Assembly: GCA_950097015.1 (NCBI GenBank)
Contig: CATNEN010000038.1
Coordinates: 4,013,001-4,077,000 of the forward strand
Length of the DNA: 64,000 nt
Direction: 5' to 3'
Source: Macrostomum hystrix
Taxonomy: Eukaryota > Platyhelminthes > Macrostomidae
Part shown: positions 20,270 through 34,400 of the stretch, in pieces
Layout: each line of letters starts with the position of its first letter
Position numbering within the stretch: position 1 is the first letter of the stretch
The notes under the pieces: model-generated
Told to the model about the DNA's origin: nothing
Databases searched by the model: none
What the model saw: only the letters and a program-made list of their open reading frames with translations
Program-made: the position numbers and the translations under genes

Positions 20270-21215
20270 CTGGAATCAGCTATGGGAATAGAACAGCTGA
20301 TGGAGCATCTGGAATCAGCTATGGGAATAGAACAGCTGATGGAGCATCTGGAATCAGCTATGGGAATAGAACAGCTGATGGAGCATCTGGAATCAGTTAT
20401 GGGAATAGAACAGCTGATGGAGCATCTGGAATCAGTTATGGGAATAGAACAGCTGATGGAGCATCTGGAATCAGCTATGGGAATAGAACAGCTGATGGAG
20501 CATCTGGAATCAGCTATGAGAATAGAACAGCTGATGGAGCATCTGGAATCAGTTATGGGAATAGAACAGCTGATGGAGCATCTGGAATCAGCTATGGGAA
20601 TAGAACAGCTGATGGAGCATCTGGAATCAGCTATGGGAATAGTATAACTGTCAATCAGCTGGTGGAGCATCTGGAATCAGTTATGGGAATAGAACAGCTG
20701 GTGGAGCATCTGGAATCAGCTATGGGAATAGAACAGCTGATGGAGCATCTGGAATCAGCTATGGGAATAGAACAGCTGATGGAGCATCTGGAATCAGCTA
20801 TGGGAATAGAACAGCTGATGGAGCATCTGGAATCAGCTATGGGAATAGAACAGCTGATGGAGCATCTGGAATCAGCTATGGGAATAGAACAGCTGATGGA
20901 GCATCTGGAATTAGTTATGGGAATAGAACAGCTGATGGAGCATCTGGAATCAGCTATGGGAATAGAACAGCTGATGGAGCATCTGGAATCAGCTATGGGA
21001 ATAGAACAGCTGATGGAGCATCTGGAATCAGCTATGGGAATAGAACAGCTGATGGAGCATCTGGAATTAGTTATGGGAATAGAACAGCTGATGGAGCATC
21101 TGGAATCAGCTATGGGAATAGAACAGCTGATGGAGCATCTGGAATCAGCTATGGGAATAGTATAACTGTCAATCAGCTGATGGAGCATCTGGAATCAGCT
21201 ATGGGAATAGTATAA
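20267..21215. repeat. 39-bp minisatellite, about 24 copies, at the CRADD-like start codon
   Basis: Units contain gcatctggaatcagctatgg and then gaatagaacagctgatgg. On the minus strand each unit repeats ctgattccag followed by ATGC, the same bases that form the acceptor and start codon of the CRADD-like gene at 20269. Two diverged units (tataactgtcaatcag) occur near 20641 and 21160-21220. Confidence 0.95.
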
Positions 21216-21614
21216 CTGTCAATCAGCTGAATGCTTGAATGTTTTCAAGCAGTATATAAAGAAGCAAAATTAAGCGACATAATATGGCAATGGTCAACAG
21301 TAAGTGTTGCACAGAAGTTGGTGTTTGTGTGTTAATGTATTAAGGCATGCTTGCACAGTTGAATAGCACATTTGTTACAGATTACTAAGGCCAGCTTTTG
21401 TAGCAAAAAGATTAGCAAAAGAGAATCTTTGACAGGATTAGATTAAATCGGAAATTAAAAAAGTGCAGAACATCAGGATTTACAAATTTGTCACTTGAAA
21501 CAACTGGAATTGGACAGATTGAACTGAGAAAACGGATAATTTAATTAATTTTTTTACTAAAGCTCGACTTCCGACTTCACTGTCACAATTGTTGTACTTT
21601 AGCAGATCACTAAT

Positions 21615-21715
21615 CTCTTCGTTGCTTCAGTTCACCCAGCTGTTAAATAGGTGCCAGCGTCAGCTGGGGTAATTGAGGGTGGGTGGGGCGTCCCCCCAGT
21701 CCATGGACTGAACAG
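21615..21715 (+). mobile_element. SINE family B fragment (body only)
   Basis: It shares ttcagttcacccagctgtta, ggtgccagcgtcagctgggg and the ccagtccatggactgaacag end with the full copy at 11637-11950 (read in reverse). The tRNA-like head is absent. Confidence 0.75.
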
Positions 21716-22204
21716 TAATCAATTATGATTCATATTGTTATTGTTATTGTAAGCAATGCCAAAGTGAATTCAGAAGAAAAGAAATGAATAAAGAAGGAAT
21801 GAAAAAATATGCAAATATAAAAAAAACACTGACGCAGGCATTTACAGCACAGCAGATAATTGGGCTTGTAAAAGATACAGTTCTAACAATAATCCTGTGG
21901 AACAATGGAATGCCAAATTAAAAATAGGCCAATTTCATAAAATCAGGACGGTATTTAATTCATACAAATCTAACAGCCTTTTGTTGCAACTCGAAAAACA
22001 ACATTGAGAAATGGACGGAGAGTTGTACAATATAAAACTAGAGATCATAAATAATTATTGAGTTCAGAAGAGACCTACTGGTAATTCTACGAGCTAAGAA
22101 TTAAATTACTCCTTCTTACTACAGCTATATATACTCGTACATGTACATGCATAAAGGCAAATAGGAAGTGTATATTACTAAATACTTGTAGTTAGGCTTG
22201 AAAT

Positions 22205-22455
22205 GTCGGGTCACGTGCCTATTAGCTGATGTACATTAAAGTCACGTGACTATTAGCTGATGTACATAAAAGCCACGTGACTATTAGCTTATGTACATTA
22301 AAGTCACGTAACTATTAGCTGATGTACATAGAATAAATGAATAATTGCTCATAAAAGTCACGTGATTGACAAATTATTTACAGGCCTAATCTACTTAACA
22401 CATGAAATAAGCATCGAAAGTAAAACTTCACTGTACTTTTCTAGTCACGTGACGA
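22205..22455. promoter_or_regulatory. Repeated GTCACGTGAC palindromes
   Basis: About four 33-bp units each pair a (g)tcacgtgac palindrome with ctattagctgatgtacat. Further copies occur near 22358 and 22443. CACGTG is the E-box core bound by bHLH-ZIP factors and the 10-base form matches a CLEAR-type element. No function is shown; the cluster lies at the 3' end of STK36 rather than at a known promoter. Confidence 0.45.
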
Positions 22456-22457
22456 GC

Positions 22458-25400
22458 TCAGGCCTGCAGCAATGCCAGAAGCTGCGCCGAGTGGGGCAGG
22501 CTGCTGAGCCTGCGGTCAGACTGCAACGGCCTGGCCAATCCGAGCCGCTTGGCTTCCGATAGCAGCTGGGCCTGTCGACCAATCAGAACGCGCAACGAGC
22601 CGAGGCAGGCCTCGCGGACCTCGGCCACTGGGTCGGCCCTGGCGCAGTCCAGCAGGCCGGAGGTGGCCTTGGAGCCAATCAGCGCCCGGTTCAGGCCGCC
22701 GCCCGCGTGCAGCCCGAAATTGCCCAGCGCCGAGGCGGCGCAGATTCGAACCTTTGCCGACGGAGATTTCAACAATTGCACAGAGGGCGCCACGGCTGGC
22801 TCCAGCCTGGCGTACAGGCTGTCATTGTGAAAGGCCGCGTTGCCGCACACCAGAAGAGCGTTTTTAACGACCGTGTCATTTGAGCCCGGCCTGCTGAGCA
22901 GGGCGACGGTCTCGGAAAGCGGCCGAGGGCAGCGGAGCAGAGCCTGGCCAGTGGGCTCCGGCCCGGCCTTCAGCAGGTTGGCCAGCAGGTTCAGGGCCCT
23001 AGACTGGACTACTGGCCAGGGCGACTCGCCAATCAGGCGCGATAGGCCTGACAGGTCCGGGTCACGTGACTGCGGGGCAGGGGAGGGAGCAGATGCTAGA
23101 GATAGGCGAAAAATGAAATTCAATAATTTTCTTCATCTTTTCGTGTCTGAACTTACCGCATCTCATCCACCTCTCGGTTCATATCCGCCTGCTTCATCTC
23201 ATCGTGTCTCATATCATCCTGCCTCATCTTTGTCTCGTCTCTACCCTGTCTAACCTCTCCCGACTTATCCCTCCCGTTCTGGTTTATTAATTTACTGAGA
23301 ATCAGGCTCACTAGCATCGTGAATATTCAGTCTATTGCGTGCGAGGCATCTAGTACGTGATTTGACCCCAGTCTACAGTATTCGCTCATCATATTCCAGA
23401 ATACAATATATAGTGCTTATAAGCAGCACATGCTACTCACAGTGAGTAGTTGCAAAATTGGCTGCACAGATCTATCAGAGACTCGAGCCAGGTGCGAAAG
23501 CATCACCAGACAGTCGGACTGACAGCCCAAGACTTGCTGCTGGCGTCTGGCTGTCGAGTCACGCTCGATGGGCCCGGCGGCTGCGGCTGACTTTGGACGC
23601 ATCGCCGCCTCCTGGTAGATGATGCCAGCTAGGAGACCGGACATCTGAATGCATGAGGATTGAGCCGGGATAAACACCTCACGCCACGCTTCAGGACCTG
23701 CGCTGCACTTCATCTGATCCCTCAGGGCCTGAGCTGGTTCACTTCATCTGATCCCTCAGGGCCTGAGCTGATTCACTTCATCTGATCCCTCAGGGCCTGA
23801 GCTGGTTCTCTTCATCTGATCCCTCAGGGCCTGAGCTGATTCACTTCATCTGATCCCTTAGGGCCTGAGCTGGTTCTCTTCATCTGATCCCTCAGGGCCT
23901 GAGCTGATTCACTTCATCTGATCCCTCAGGGCCTGAGCTGATTCACTTCATCTGATCCCTCAGGGCCTGAGCTGATTCACTTCATCTGATCCCTCAGGGC
24001 CTGAGCTGATTCACTTCATCTGATCCCTCAGGGCCTGAGCTGATTCACTTCATCTGATCCCTCAGGGCCTGAGCTGATTCACTTCATCTGATCTCTCAGG
24101 GCCTGAGCTGATTCACTTCATTTCATCTTTCACGGCCTCAGCTGATTCAGTTCATTTAGGAGTCAGGTGCAAATGTGCAAAAAGGCTTTCCAGGAAACCG
24201 GGGCACAGCTCACCTCTCTGCGCTGAATGAGGTCGATCATGGTGTCCACCAGCACGGGCTCGCAGACCAACAGGCGGCAGGCCAGCTCCAGTGGCACATC
24301 GCGCTGATGCTCCGGCACGTATTTCAACAGGGCGTAGAAGAGACTGCTGAATAAGCCATTGTCAACAAGACCGCTGAAAAGATAGGTCAAGGTTCTGGAG
24401 ATTCCGTTTTAATTTGTAGCATGAAACAAAGACTCACTACTCTTCAGACAAAAAAGGTAAGAAGGAACTTAATGATCCGATATTGACGGCAAGAAAAATG
24501 ATCCCCAACTTAAGCAGGCAACAAAGACGCACCCAATGACAAGACAAAATACTTTAACTAACAACAGGAATAAAGACCCACTGAATTAACCCTAAGTAAC
24601 AGCACGAACAAAGACCCGATCAATAAACCCTAATGGGCGTTAGGAACAAAGACATCCTCAATAAACCCTACCTGACAGCAGGAACAAAGACACACGCAAT
24701 AAAACCGAACTAATTAACAAGAGAATAAACTACCAAGATAAACAAAGACCCGCTAAATATACCAATAGTAAACAAAGACAAAGAGCGGCATAGCGATAAC
24801 CTGGTACTCACTGAACAATGGCTGATAATGTTTCCTCATCGCAGTCCAATCCGAATGGAAAGCAGAGCAGCTGACAGCAACTGAGAACAATGTCCGCTAT
24901 GATCTCCTGTGAGTTCACCTGGGCTGCTTGGCTGAAAAAAAGGATTCACAAATTAAAAAAGGTGGCTATAATTCACAGAAAAGAACGTGATTTTTTTGAG
25001 ATGCGGATATTGCAAATAAAACAACAAATAGTGCAAACATGCGCCGATAAATAAAGAATAGAAACTGCTGTTTTAAATAATAAGCCAGCAGAATATATAA
25101 CTATAAGAAATGAAAGATAGCAGCACTTGCGACAACACAGATAATATTAATCAACTTCTGCTGCTTTAATTACGGTCTGTTGATGACACCGACGAGACTG
25201 AAAGAAAATATTATCAACGTTGTAAACTGGTGATAGACAGTAGCCCAGCGGTTAGAGCTGCGAACCGATCAAGAGGTCCGGAGTTCGACTCTCAGCACAA
25301 TGGAAAAAATTGTGTCCTTAAGCTAGACACTCATTTCCCGATGGCCTCAAATCACCCAGGTTACAAATGGTTACTGGCGTTGGTTAGGGATGGAATTCGG

Positions 25401-28400
25401 GTGGGTGGGGCGGCCCGATATGTATCAAAAAACGCTAAACTCAAAGTAACTATTTCTGCAAAAGCATGCCTCACCTGAGCTGCACAGCGTCCAGGCATTG
25501 CTGCGAGACCAGCCGGCACAGGCAGGCCAGCATCGGCTCGCCCGGCTCTGCCATCAGCTGGACTGCGGCGAACTGCTCGCGGCCGAACACGCTTAGAGAG
25601 AAGTGCAGCAGAGACTGCAGGCCCTGTGGAGACACCAACTGCCACACGGCTGGCCAGCAGGGCTCGGAGTTCTTCTGCCAGGGGAGCATTGGATGGTGAG
25701 CACATGGGTGATTCAAGTAGGGTGGACTTGGCTAGGATGACGGTAACTGATGTATGGGAATGCAAGGGATGTCAGTGGGTGTCAGGGATGCCTGTTGGGT
25801 GTCTGGGATGTCAGTTGGGTGTCTGGGATGTCAGTGGGTGTCTGGGATGTAGGTTGGGTGTCTGGGATGTCAGTTGGGTGTCTGGGATGTCAGTTGGGTG
25901 TCTGGGATATCAGTTGGGTGTCTGGGATGTCAGTTGGGTGTCTGGGATATCAGTTGGGTGTCTGGGATATCAGTTGGGTGTCTGGGATGTCAGTTGGGTG
26001 TCTGGGATATCAGTTGGGTGTCTGGGATGTCAGTTGGGTGTCTGGGATGTCAGTTGGGTGTCTGGGATATCAGTTGGGTGTCTGGGATGTTAGTGATGTG
26101 TCAGGGATGTCAGTTAGGTGTCAGGGATGCCAGCTGGGTGTCAGGGATGCCAGCTGGGTGTTTGGGATGTCAGTGAAAGGTCAGCAAAATCAGCTCTAGA
26201 AAACTGACTGCAAGGTTAGCAGCAGGAGCGCTTATGGAGCGCCAAATCTCACCTCAGACGAAGCGGAAAGCCGTCGCCAGACAGCCGGCAACAGCGGGGA
26301 GCCGATGAAGAGGCGAGCCAGGTCAGTCTCGTCGGCGGCCTGGCTGAGGGCCAGACGGCAAGCCATCAGGCAGCCGTCAAGAGCGCCGAAGGCGAACGGG
26401 GTGCGCACCGAGGAGGCGTCGAACTCGGCGAATGCTTCGGCGGCACAGCGAGCCAGGGCGTCGGCCGGGGGCAGGCAAGCGGAGGCGGGCGCGCCCCGCT
26501 GCAGCAGCTGGCTGAGCAGGAGGCCGGAGGCGGCCGCCTGAGATGCTGGCTGCTGCGAGTCGATGAAGGCCTGGCAGAGCGACTGCGAGTGCTGCTCGAG
26601 GCTAAGGATTGGCGGGTGAGATCAAACAGGGTTGGGATTCTGGCCTGTCGATGGCAACCTCATAGCTGACAGTTGGGATCAGAGTTAAGCGGTATTGTCA
26701 GGGGCACTTAAGGTTTACAAGCGTGATAAACTCAGGGATAAATGGGTAATAGGTTCAGGGACAGATGGCTAATAGATTCAGGGATAGATGGCTAATAGGT
26801 TCAGGGATAGATGGCTAATAGGTTCAGGGATAGATGGCTAATAGGTTCAGGGATAGATGGCTAATAGGTTCAGGGATAGATGATAAATAGGTTCAGGGAT
26901 AGATGGCTAATAGGTTCAGGGATAGATGGCTAATAGGTTCAGGGATAGATGGCTAATAGGTTCAGGGATAGATGATAAATAGGTTCAGGGATAGATGGCT
27001 AATAGGTTCAGGGATAGATGGCTAATAGGTTCAGGGATAGATGGCTAATAGGTTCAGGGATAGATGGCTAATAGGTTCAGGGATAGATGGCTAATAGGTT
27101 CAGGGATAGATGACTAATATGTTCAGGGATAGATGGCTAATAGGTTTAGGGATAGATGGCTAATAGGTTCAGGGATAGATGGCTAATAGGTTCAGGGATA
27201 GATGGCTAATAGGTTCAGGGATAGATGGCTAATAGGTTCAGGGATAGATGGCTAATAGGTTCAGGGATAGATGGCTAATAGGTTCAGGGATAGATGGCTA
27301 ATAGGTTCAGGGATAGATGGCTAATAGGTTCAGGGATAGATGGCTAATAGGTTCAGGGATAGATGGCTAATAGGTTCAGGGACAGATGGCTAATAGATTC
27401 AGGGATAGATGGCTAATAGGTTCAGGGATAGATGGCTAATAGGTTCAGGGATAGATGGCTAATAGGTTCAGGGATAGATGGCTAATAGGTTCAGGGATAG
27501 ATGATAAATAGGTTCAGGGATAGATGGCTAATAGGTTCAGGGATAGATGGCTAATAGGTTCAGGGATAGATGGCTAATAGGTTCAGGGATAGATGGCTAA
27601 TAGGTTCAGGGATAGATGGCTAATAGGTTCAGGGATAGATGACTAATATGTTCAGGGATAGATGGCTAATAGGTTTAGGGATAGATGGCTAATAGGTTCA
27701 GGGATAGATGGCTAATAGGTTCAGGGATAGATGGCTAATAGGTTCAGGGATAGATGGCTAATAGGTTCAGGGATAGATGGCTAATAGGTTCAGGGATAGA
27801 TGGCTAATAGGTTCAGGGATAGATGGCTAATAGGTTCAGGGATAGATGGCTAATAGGTTCAGGGATAGATGGCTAATAGGTTCAGGGATAGATGGCTAAT
27901 AGGTTCAGGGATAGATGGCTAATAAGTTCAGGGATAGATGGCTAATAGGTTCAGGGATAGATGGCTAATAGGTTCAGGGATAGATGGCTAATAGGTTCAG
28001 GGATAGATGGCTAATAGGTTCAGGGATAGATGGCTAATAAGTTCAGGGATAGATGGCTAATAGGTTTAGGGACAGATGGCTAATAGGTTCAGGGATAGAT
28101 GGCTAATCGGTTCAGGGATAGATGGCTAATAGGTTCAGGGATAGATGGCTAATAGGTTCAGGGATAGATGGCTAATAGGTTCAGGGATAGATGGCTAATA
28201 GGTTCAGGGATAGATGGCTAATAGGTTCAGGGATAGATGGCTAATAGGTTCAGGGATAGATGGCTAATAGGTTCAGGGATAGATGGCTAATAGGTTCAGG
28301 GACAGATGGCTAATAGGTTCAGGGATAGATGGCTAATAGGTTCAGGGATAGATGGCTAATAGGTTCAGGGACAGATGGCTAATAGGTTCAGGGATAGATG

Positions 28401-31400
28401 GCTAATAGGTTCAGGGATAGATGGCTAATAGGTTCAGGGATAGATGGCTAATAGGTTCAGGGATAGATGGCTAATAGGTTCAGGGATAGATGGCTAATAG
28501 GTTCAGGGATAGATGGCTAATAGGTTCAGGGATAGATGGCTAATAGGTTCAGGGACAGATGGCTAATAGGTTCAGGGATAGATGGCTAATAGGTTCAGGG
28601 ATAGATGGCTAATAGGTTCAGGGATAGATGGCTAATAGGTTCAGGGATAGATGATAAATAGGTTCAGGGATAGATGGCTAATAGGTTCAGGGATAGATGG
28701 CTAATAGGTTCAGGGATAGATGGCTAATAGGTTCAGGGATAGATGGCTAATAGGTTCAGGGATAGATGGCTAATAGGTTCAGGGATAGATGGCTAATAGG
28801 TTCAGGGATAGATGGCTAATAGGTTCAGGGATAGATGGCTAATAGGTTCAGGGACAGATGGCTAATAGGTTCAGGGATAGATGGCTAATAGGTTCAGGGA
28901 TAGATGGCTAATAGGTTCAGGGACAGATGGCTAATAGGTTCAGGGATAGATGGCTAATAGGTTCAGGGATAGATGGCTAATAGGTTCAGGGATAGATGGC
29001 TAATAGGTTCAGGCATCATAAGGCTACTAGTTAATGGCTAATGATAAGGCTACTGCCCCAGTAATGTGACTCACGTTGAAGGAATGGACTGCAGCTGGAT
29101 GAGCAGAATGCTGATGCAGTGCATTGCCGTCTCAGCGGCCACGCCAGCTTCCTGATCTTCCAACTCCATCTGAAATTAAATAGGGACTTTTATTAAATAC
29201 AGAGAAATTCCATAAACATAGACAAATCCTGCACTCTGAAATCCAATACAACCAATCCATTGACTAATTACATGCTGGACATTCTGGGAAATCCTAGCAA
29301 TCTGGGAGATCACTTTCAGGGAAATCCCAGAGAGAAAACTATAAGTAAGAGAAACAGATGCGTGGGAAATCCCACAATGGGTATTCCCAGAATGTGCTGT
29401 ATAAGATCGGGAAATTTCTGATTGGGAAATTCCAGATTAGCAAATCCGGAAATTCTTACCATAGAAAACCCTAGTAGGCGAATCCCCGAACGGGCAATCC
29501 AGATTGGGGAATCCAGGAAACCCCAGCATGGGAAATCCAGATAGGGAATCCGGGCAACCCCAACATGGAAAATTCCAGTATGGTATGTCTCAGCATGGAA
29601 ATATAATATTAAGATAGGACTTTATTATTTCTGTATTTGGTGCTAGCAATTAGAAAGTACAAAGTTAAGGAAAAGTGTCGGCATCGCTTTTGTCTCACCT
29701 TGAACAGCGCGGCAAAAACCAAAGCCTCGATGCAGTCAGGCCGGGCAGCCAGCATGCGGCACAGGTTCAAAGAGGTCTGCATGCCAGTGAACAGCAGCTT
29801 CAGGCAGCACAGACAGAATCGCTTGTCGCGCAGGAAAGCTGCAAATATGTCAGCGGCCTGCTCGAGTCTGCGCTCGCAAAGCCGTTCGCCGATGTAGTAG
29901 GCCACCTTCTGGCGGCCCCGTTCACCCGGACCGTCTGGGGCCGCCGGGGTGTGGCTCATTGCGGCCAGGCAGACCACCGCCTGCCCCACTATCTCTGTGA
30001 GCCGGCTGTGGAATTCGCGCTGCTCCAACTGGCTCTTTATGCCTGCGGGCCGGACATTGTCTGGGCTAAGTTTGGCATCTGAGAGAAAACACGGACAGCC
30101 TGACAGACAGCCTGACAGCCAGACAGACACTCAAGACAGACAGACCCTCAGGTCGGACAGACACTCAGGACAGACGGACAGACACTCATGACAGACACAC
30201 AGACACTCATGACAGACATACAGACACTCAGAACAGACACACTCAGACAGACAGACACTCAGAACAGACAGACAGAGACTCAGAACAGACAGACAGACAC
30301 TCAGAACAGACAGACAGACAGGCTGGCAGACAGACAGAGAGACAGGCAGTTCTAACCAGCGATAGCGTCCAGAATTCGCTGGTCCTTCAGCACCAGCAGG
30401 TATCGCAGCAGGGCATCCAAGCTCAGGCAATAGTCGGAGGCCACGGCTGAATAGAACAGGTCAGCCTGGCGAGTAGGCTCTGAGTCCACTCGGCTACAGA
30501 GGCACTGCAGACACTGGATGATCGGGTGATCGGATAATCAAATTAACTAATTACGAAATAAGCATGTATGGCTTGTTAAGTTTTGGCCATAACTGAGAGT
30601 TATTTTAGCATCTATTTTGGCTAGCAAAATTCTACTAAAGCAAACTCACAAGACAGGTCTGCTCGCGCAGTTTTAAATCTTCATCGCATTGTTGATTGAG
30701 CAGCTTCGGAAGCAGATCGATAAACTTGTGACCGATTGTGTTGAACTGGGCGATACTGAAAGATTCATGAGCCACGCATTTGTTGAAGAGAATAATCAGA
30801 GAATCGATATGTTTTTTCTAACTGGCCAATCAGAGAATCGATATGTTTTTCTAACTGACCAATCAGAGAATCGACATGTTTTTTCTAACTGACCAATCAG
30901 AGAATCGATATGTTTTTCCTAACTGACCAATCAGAGAATCGACATGTTTTTTCTAACTGACCAATCAGAGAATCGATATGTTTTTCCTAACTGACCAATC
31001 AGAGAATCGACATGTTTTTTCTAACTGACCAATCAGAGAATCGATATGTTTTTCCTAACTGACCAATCAGAGAATCGCTGTTATTCAAACTGACCAATCA
31101 GAGACTCCAAGCAAAACCAGCCCAGGCCTCACATTTTCTCCTTCTCCTGGTCCCTCGAGCCGCAAGCATCGGCGCAGGTGAGTTGGCTGCCTATCTCAGA
31201 CGCAAAATAGGCATTCAAAGTAAGCACAAAGTCGAGCAGTATCTGCTGAAACCAAGGTTGAACGCGAACTTTGGCGTGGCTCAGCAGGTCGCTCAAGGTG
31301 CCAGTGAGCTTCGTGTGAAGCGAAGAAGCGTTGAAAAAGCTGCACAGCGAGGCCAAGTCTCTGTACAAGCGGTGGTCAGTTTGTATATGAAGCTGAGGTT

Positions 31401-34400
31401 TATAACTCAAGTGTAAGTTTTCCCCACTCACTGTCTCTCTAATAGCAGATTGTTGATGGTCTTCAGCAGTGGCCGCATCTTAGAAGCGCCATCCAGCATG
31501 CCCTCTCCCATTAGCTGGACGCATTTGTCCCAGCGCTCGACTAGCCTTCTTAGAAAAGCCTTGTCAACAAGGAAGCGCCGGCCCTGATCCCGATCTGCTG
31601 CAGCAGCCGTGTCCTCCACCAGGGTGGCCCACTCTTCATCTGAGTCCACGGCGTCCTGAACAGTTTGTTCGAAATAAAAAATCTCGATTTCGCACATATT
31701 ACTCTAAGTAGAAAATAAAGCAAAACATTATTTAAATTCTTACTCACAAGGTAATAAAAACCTTGGTGTGACCCACAATCTTTAAGAATCACCTGGAGTG
31801 ACACAGTCTTTAAAAATCCCCAGGAGTGATCCACGATCTTTAAGAATCCCATGGAGTGACCCACAATGTTTAAGATTCCCCAGGAGTGACCCACAATCTT
31901 TAAGAATCCCATGGAGTGATCCACAATGTTTAAGATTCCCCAGGAGTGACCCACAATCTTTAAGAATCCCATGGAGTGACCCACAATGTTTAAGATTCCC
32001 CAGGAGTGACCCACAATCTTTAAGAATCCCATGGAGTGACCCACAATGTTTAAGATTCCCCAGGAGTGACCCACAATCTTTAAGAATCCCATGGAGTGAT
32101 CCACAATCTTTAAGATTCCCCAGGAGTGATCCACAATCTTAAGAATCCCCTGGAGTGACCCACAATCTTATAAGAGCCGCCTGGAGCGACCCACAATATT
32201 TAAGAATCCCCTGGAGTGACCCAAAATCTTCAGGAATCCCCTGGAGTGACCCATATTGTTTAGGAATCCACAGGAGTGACCCACAATGTTTAGGAATCCC
32301 ATGGAGTGACCCAAAATCTATAAAAATCCCCATAGACAGACTCCAATTCTAGACGCTAAACAAAATAGCCCTGAGCAAGTTGCATACGAACCTCAATCTG
32401 CACAGTTTCAATATTCGGCTGCTGCTGTTGCTGCGTGCCAGACAGACTTCGCTTCGAGGCGCTCAACACTCGCCTCTCGCCAATCTCGACGTCTGGAAAG
32501 TCGCGCTCATAGTCGGCCTCGATGCGGTCCGCTCGGGGCGTTGGCCGGGAATCCGGCGCGTCCGCGCCGCCCCAACCGTCATTGTCGCCGCCGCCAGCAT
32601 CAGCGGCAGCAGCGTGGACATTGTGAAGTTGCTTCGGGCTCGGATGCCTGGCGCCAGACTGTGACCTGACGCCGCTACCGCCGCCTCCACCGCTAGACGG
32701 CCTCTGGCTTGACGACGAACGACGCTGCGATGCTGGCGGCTGAGCGTCGACTGCCGGCTTTGGGGACGGTTGTTTCTGCTGCACCTGCTGCTGCTTCCTA
32801 GCCTGCTCCTGCTGAGCAATGGCTTGGCGCCGTTTCGCCTCCTCCTTCTCCTGCTGAGCCTTCTGACGGGCACGCGACAGAATCTTGCTCTGGCCTGCCG
32901 CATTGCGAAGGTCGGGCGGTTGTGAAGCTGACAGACTAGGAATGGGAAGCTCACAGACTGGGAATGAGAAGCTCAGACTGATAAGAAGAAGCTGACAGAC
33001 TGGAAAGGTGAAGCTGACAGACTGGGAAGGAGAAGCTGACAGTGAAGGGGAAGCTGACAGACTGGGAAGGAGAAGCTGACAGACAGTGAAGGGGAAGCTG
33101 ACAGACAGTAAAGGGGAAGCTGAGAGTGAAGGGGAAGCTGACAGACAGTGAAGGGGAAGCTGACAGACTGAGAAGGGAAGCTGACAGACAGTGAAGGGGA
33201 AGCTGACAGACAGGGAAGGTGAAGCTGACAGACAGTGAAGGTGAAGCTGACAGACAGTGAAGCGGAAGCTGACAGTGAAGGTAAAGCTGACAGTGAAGGG
33301 GAAGCTGACAGACAGTGAAGGGGTAGCTGACAGTGAAGGGGTAGCTGACAGGGAAGGTGAAGCTGACAAAGCAAAAAATCTACGAAAACGTCCACAAAGC
33401 TACCTCCAGAGTTCTGGCTCTTCAGTCTGATCTGCTTCTCTCTTTCCATGTTCTGCGAGGCGCTCAGGGGCTGCGTGAATTTGCTGCGCAACTGGGCTGT
33501 GCCGGAGTCCACCGTTACACCGTCAGCAATCCACTCGTGATGCAGCAGGTCCGGCCAGTTCAGCCGCTTGCGGGGATCCTTCTGCAGTAGGCCTTGAAGG
33601 AAGTCGCGACAGCCTGGCGACATGTTGGACGGCCAGTGGATGGTGTCGTTCACCACCTTGCGGACCAGCTGCGGGGAGAGATTGTCAGCGGGAGGGATGC
33701 GTCACGGAAAATGAATGGGTAGAATTCCATTCAGACAACGAACTTTTGCGAAGGTTGTAACAAGTTGAAACATTAATTTATAGGATAAAAGTCCAATCGG
33801 TATCTATCTAACAGCTGGGTGAACTGAAGCAATGCAGAGTTAAGGGTCTTGCTAAAGGACAGAAAACTTTCTAGTGGAGGCGGGAATTGAACCCCCGACC
33901 TTAAAATCATAAGTCCAACACTGTAAACACTAGGCTGAAACCCCTCGGGATTGGGGATAATTAGGCATTATGGGATCAGTATAAAAGAAATACTAAATTT
34001 GGGATCTTTAGGATGGAGTTCCCAAGTTACCGGGGTGGAAACCCCACTATAGGAACCTGAAGGGATGGAAACCCCACTATAGGAACCTGAAGGGATGGAA
34101 ACCCCACTATAGGAACCTGAAGGGATGGAAACCCCACTATAGGAACCTGAAGGGATGGAAACCCCACTATAGGAACCTGAATGGGTGGAAACCCCACTAT
34201 AGGAACCTGAATGGGTGGAAACCCCACTATAGGAACCTGAAGGGGTGGAAACCCCACTATAGGAACCTGAATGGGTGGAAACCCCACTATAGGAACCTGA
34301 AGGGGTGGAAACCCCACTATAGGAACCTGAATGGGTGGAAACCCCACTATAGGAACCTGAATGGGTGGAAACCCCACTATAGGAACCTGAATGGGTGGAA

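Larger units (their letters stand above)
21216..22457. other. Spacer between the CRADD-like start and the STK36 stop
   Basis: AT-rich sequence with a truncated SINE-B fragment (21615-21715, plus strand: cagttcacccagctgttaaa onward) and the CACGTG repeat cluster at 22205-22455. No coding exon is visible. Confidence 0.5.
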
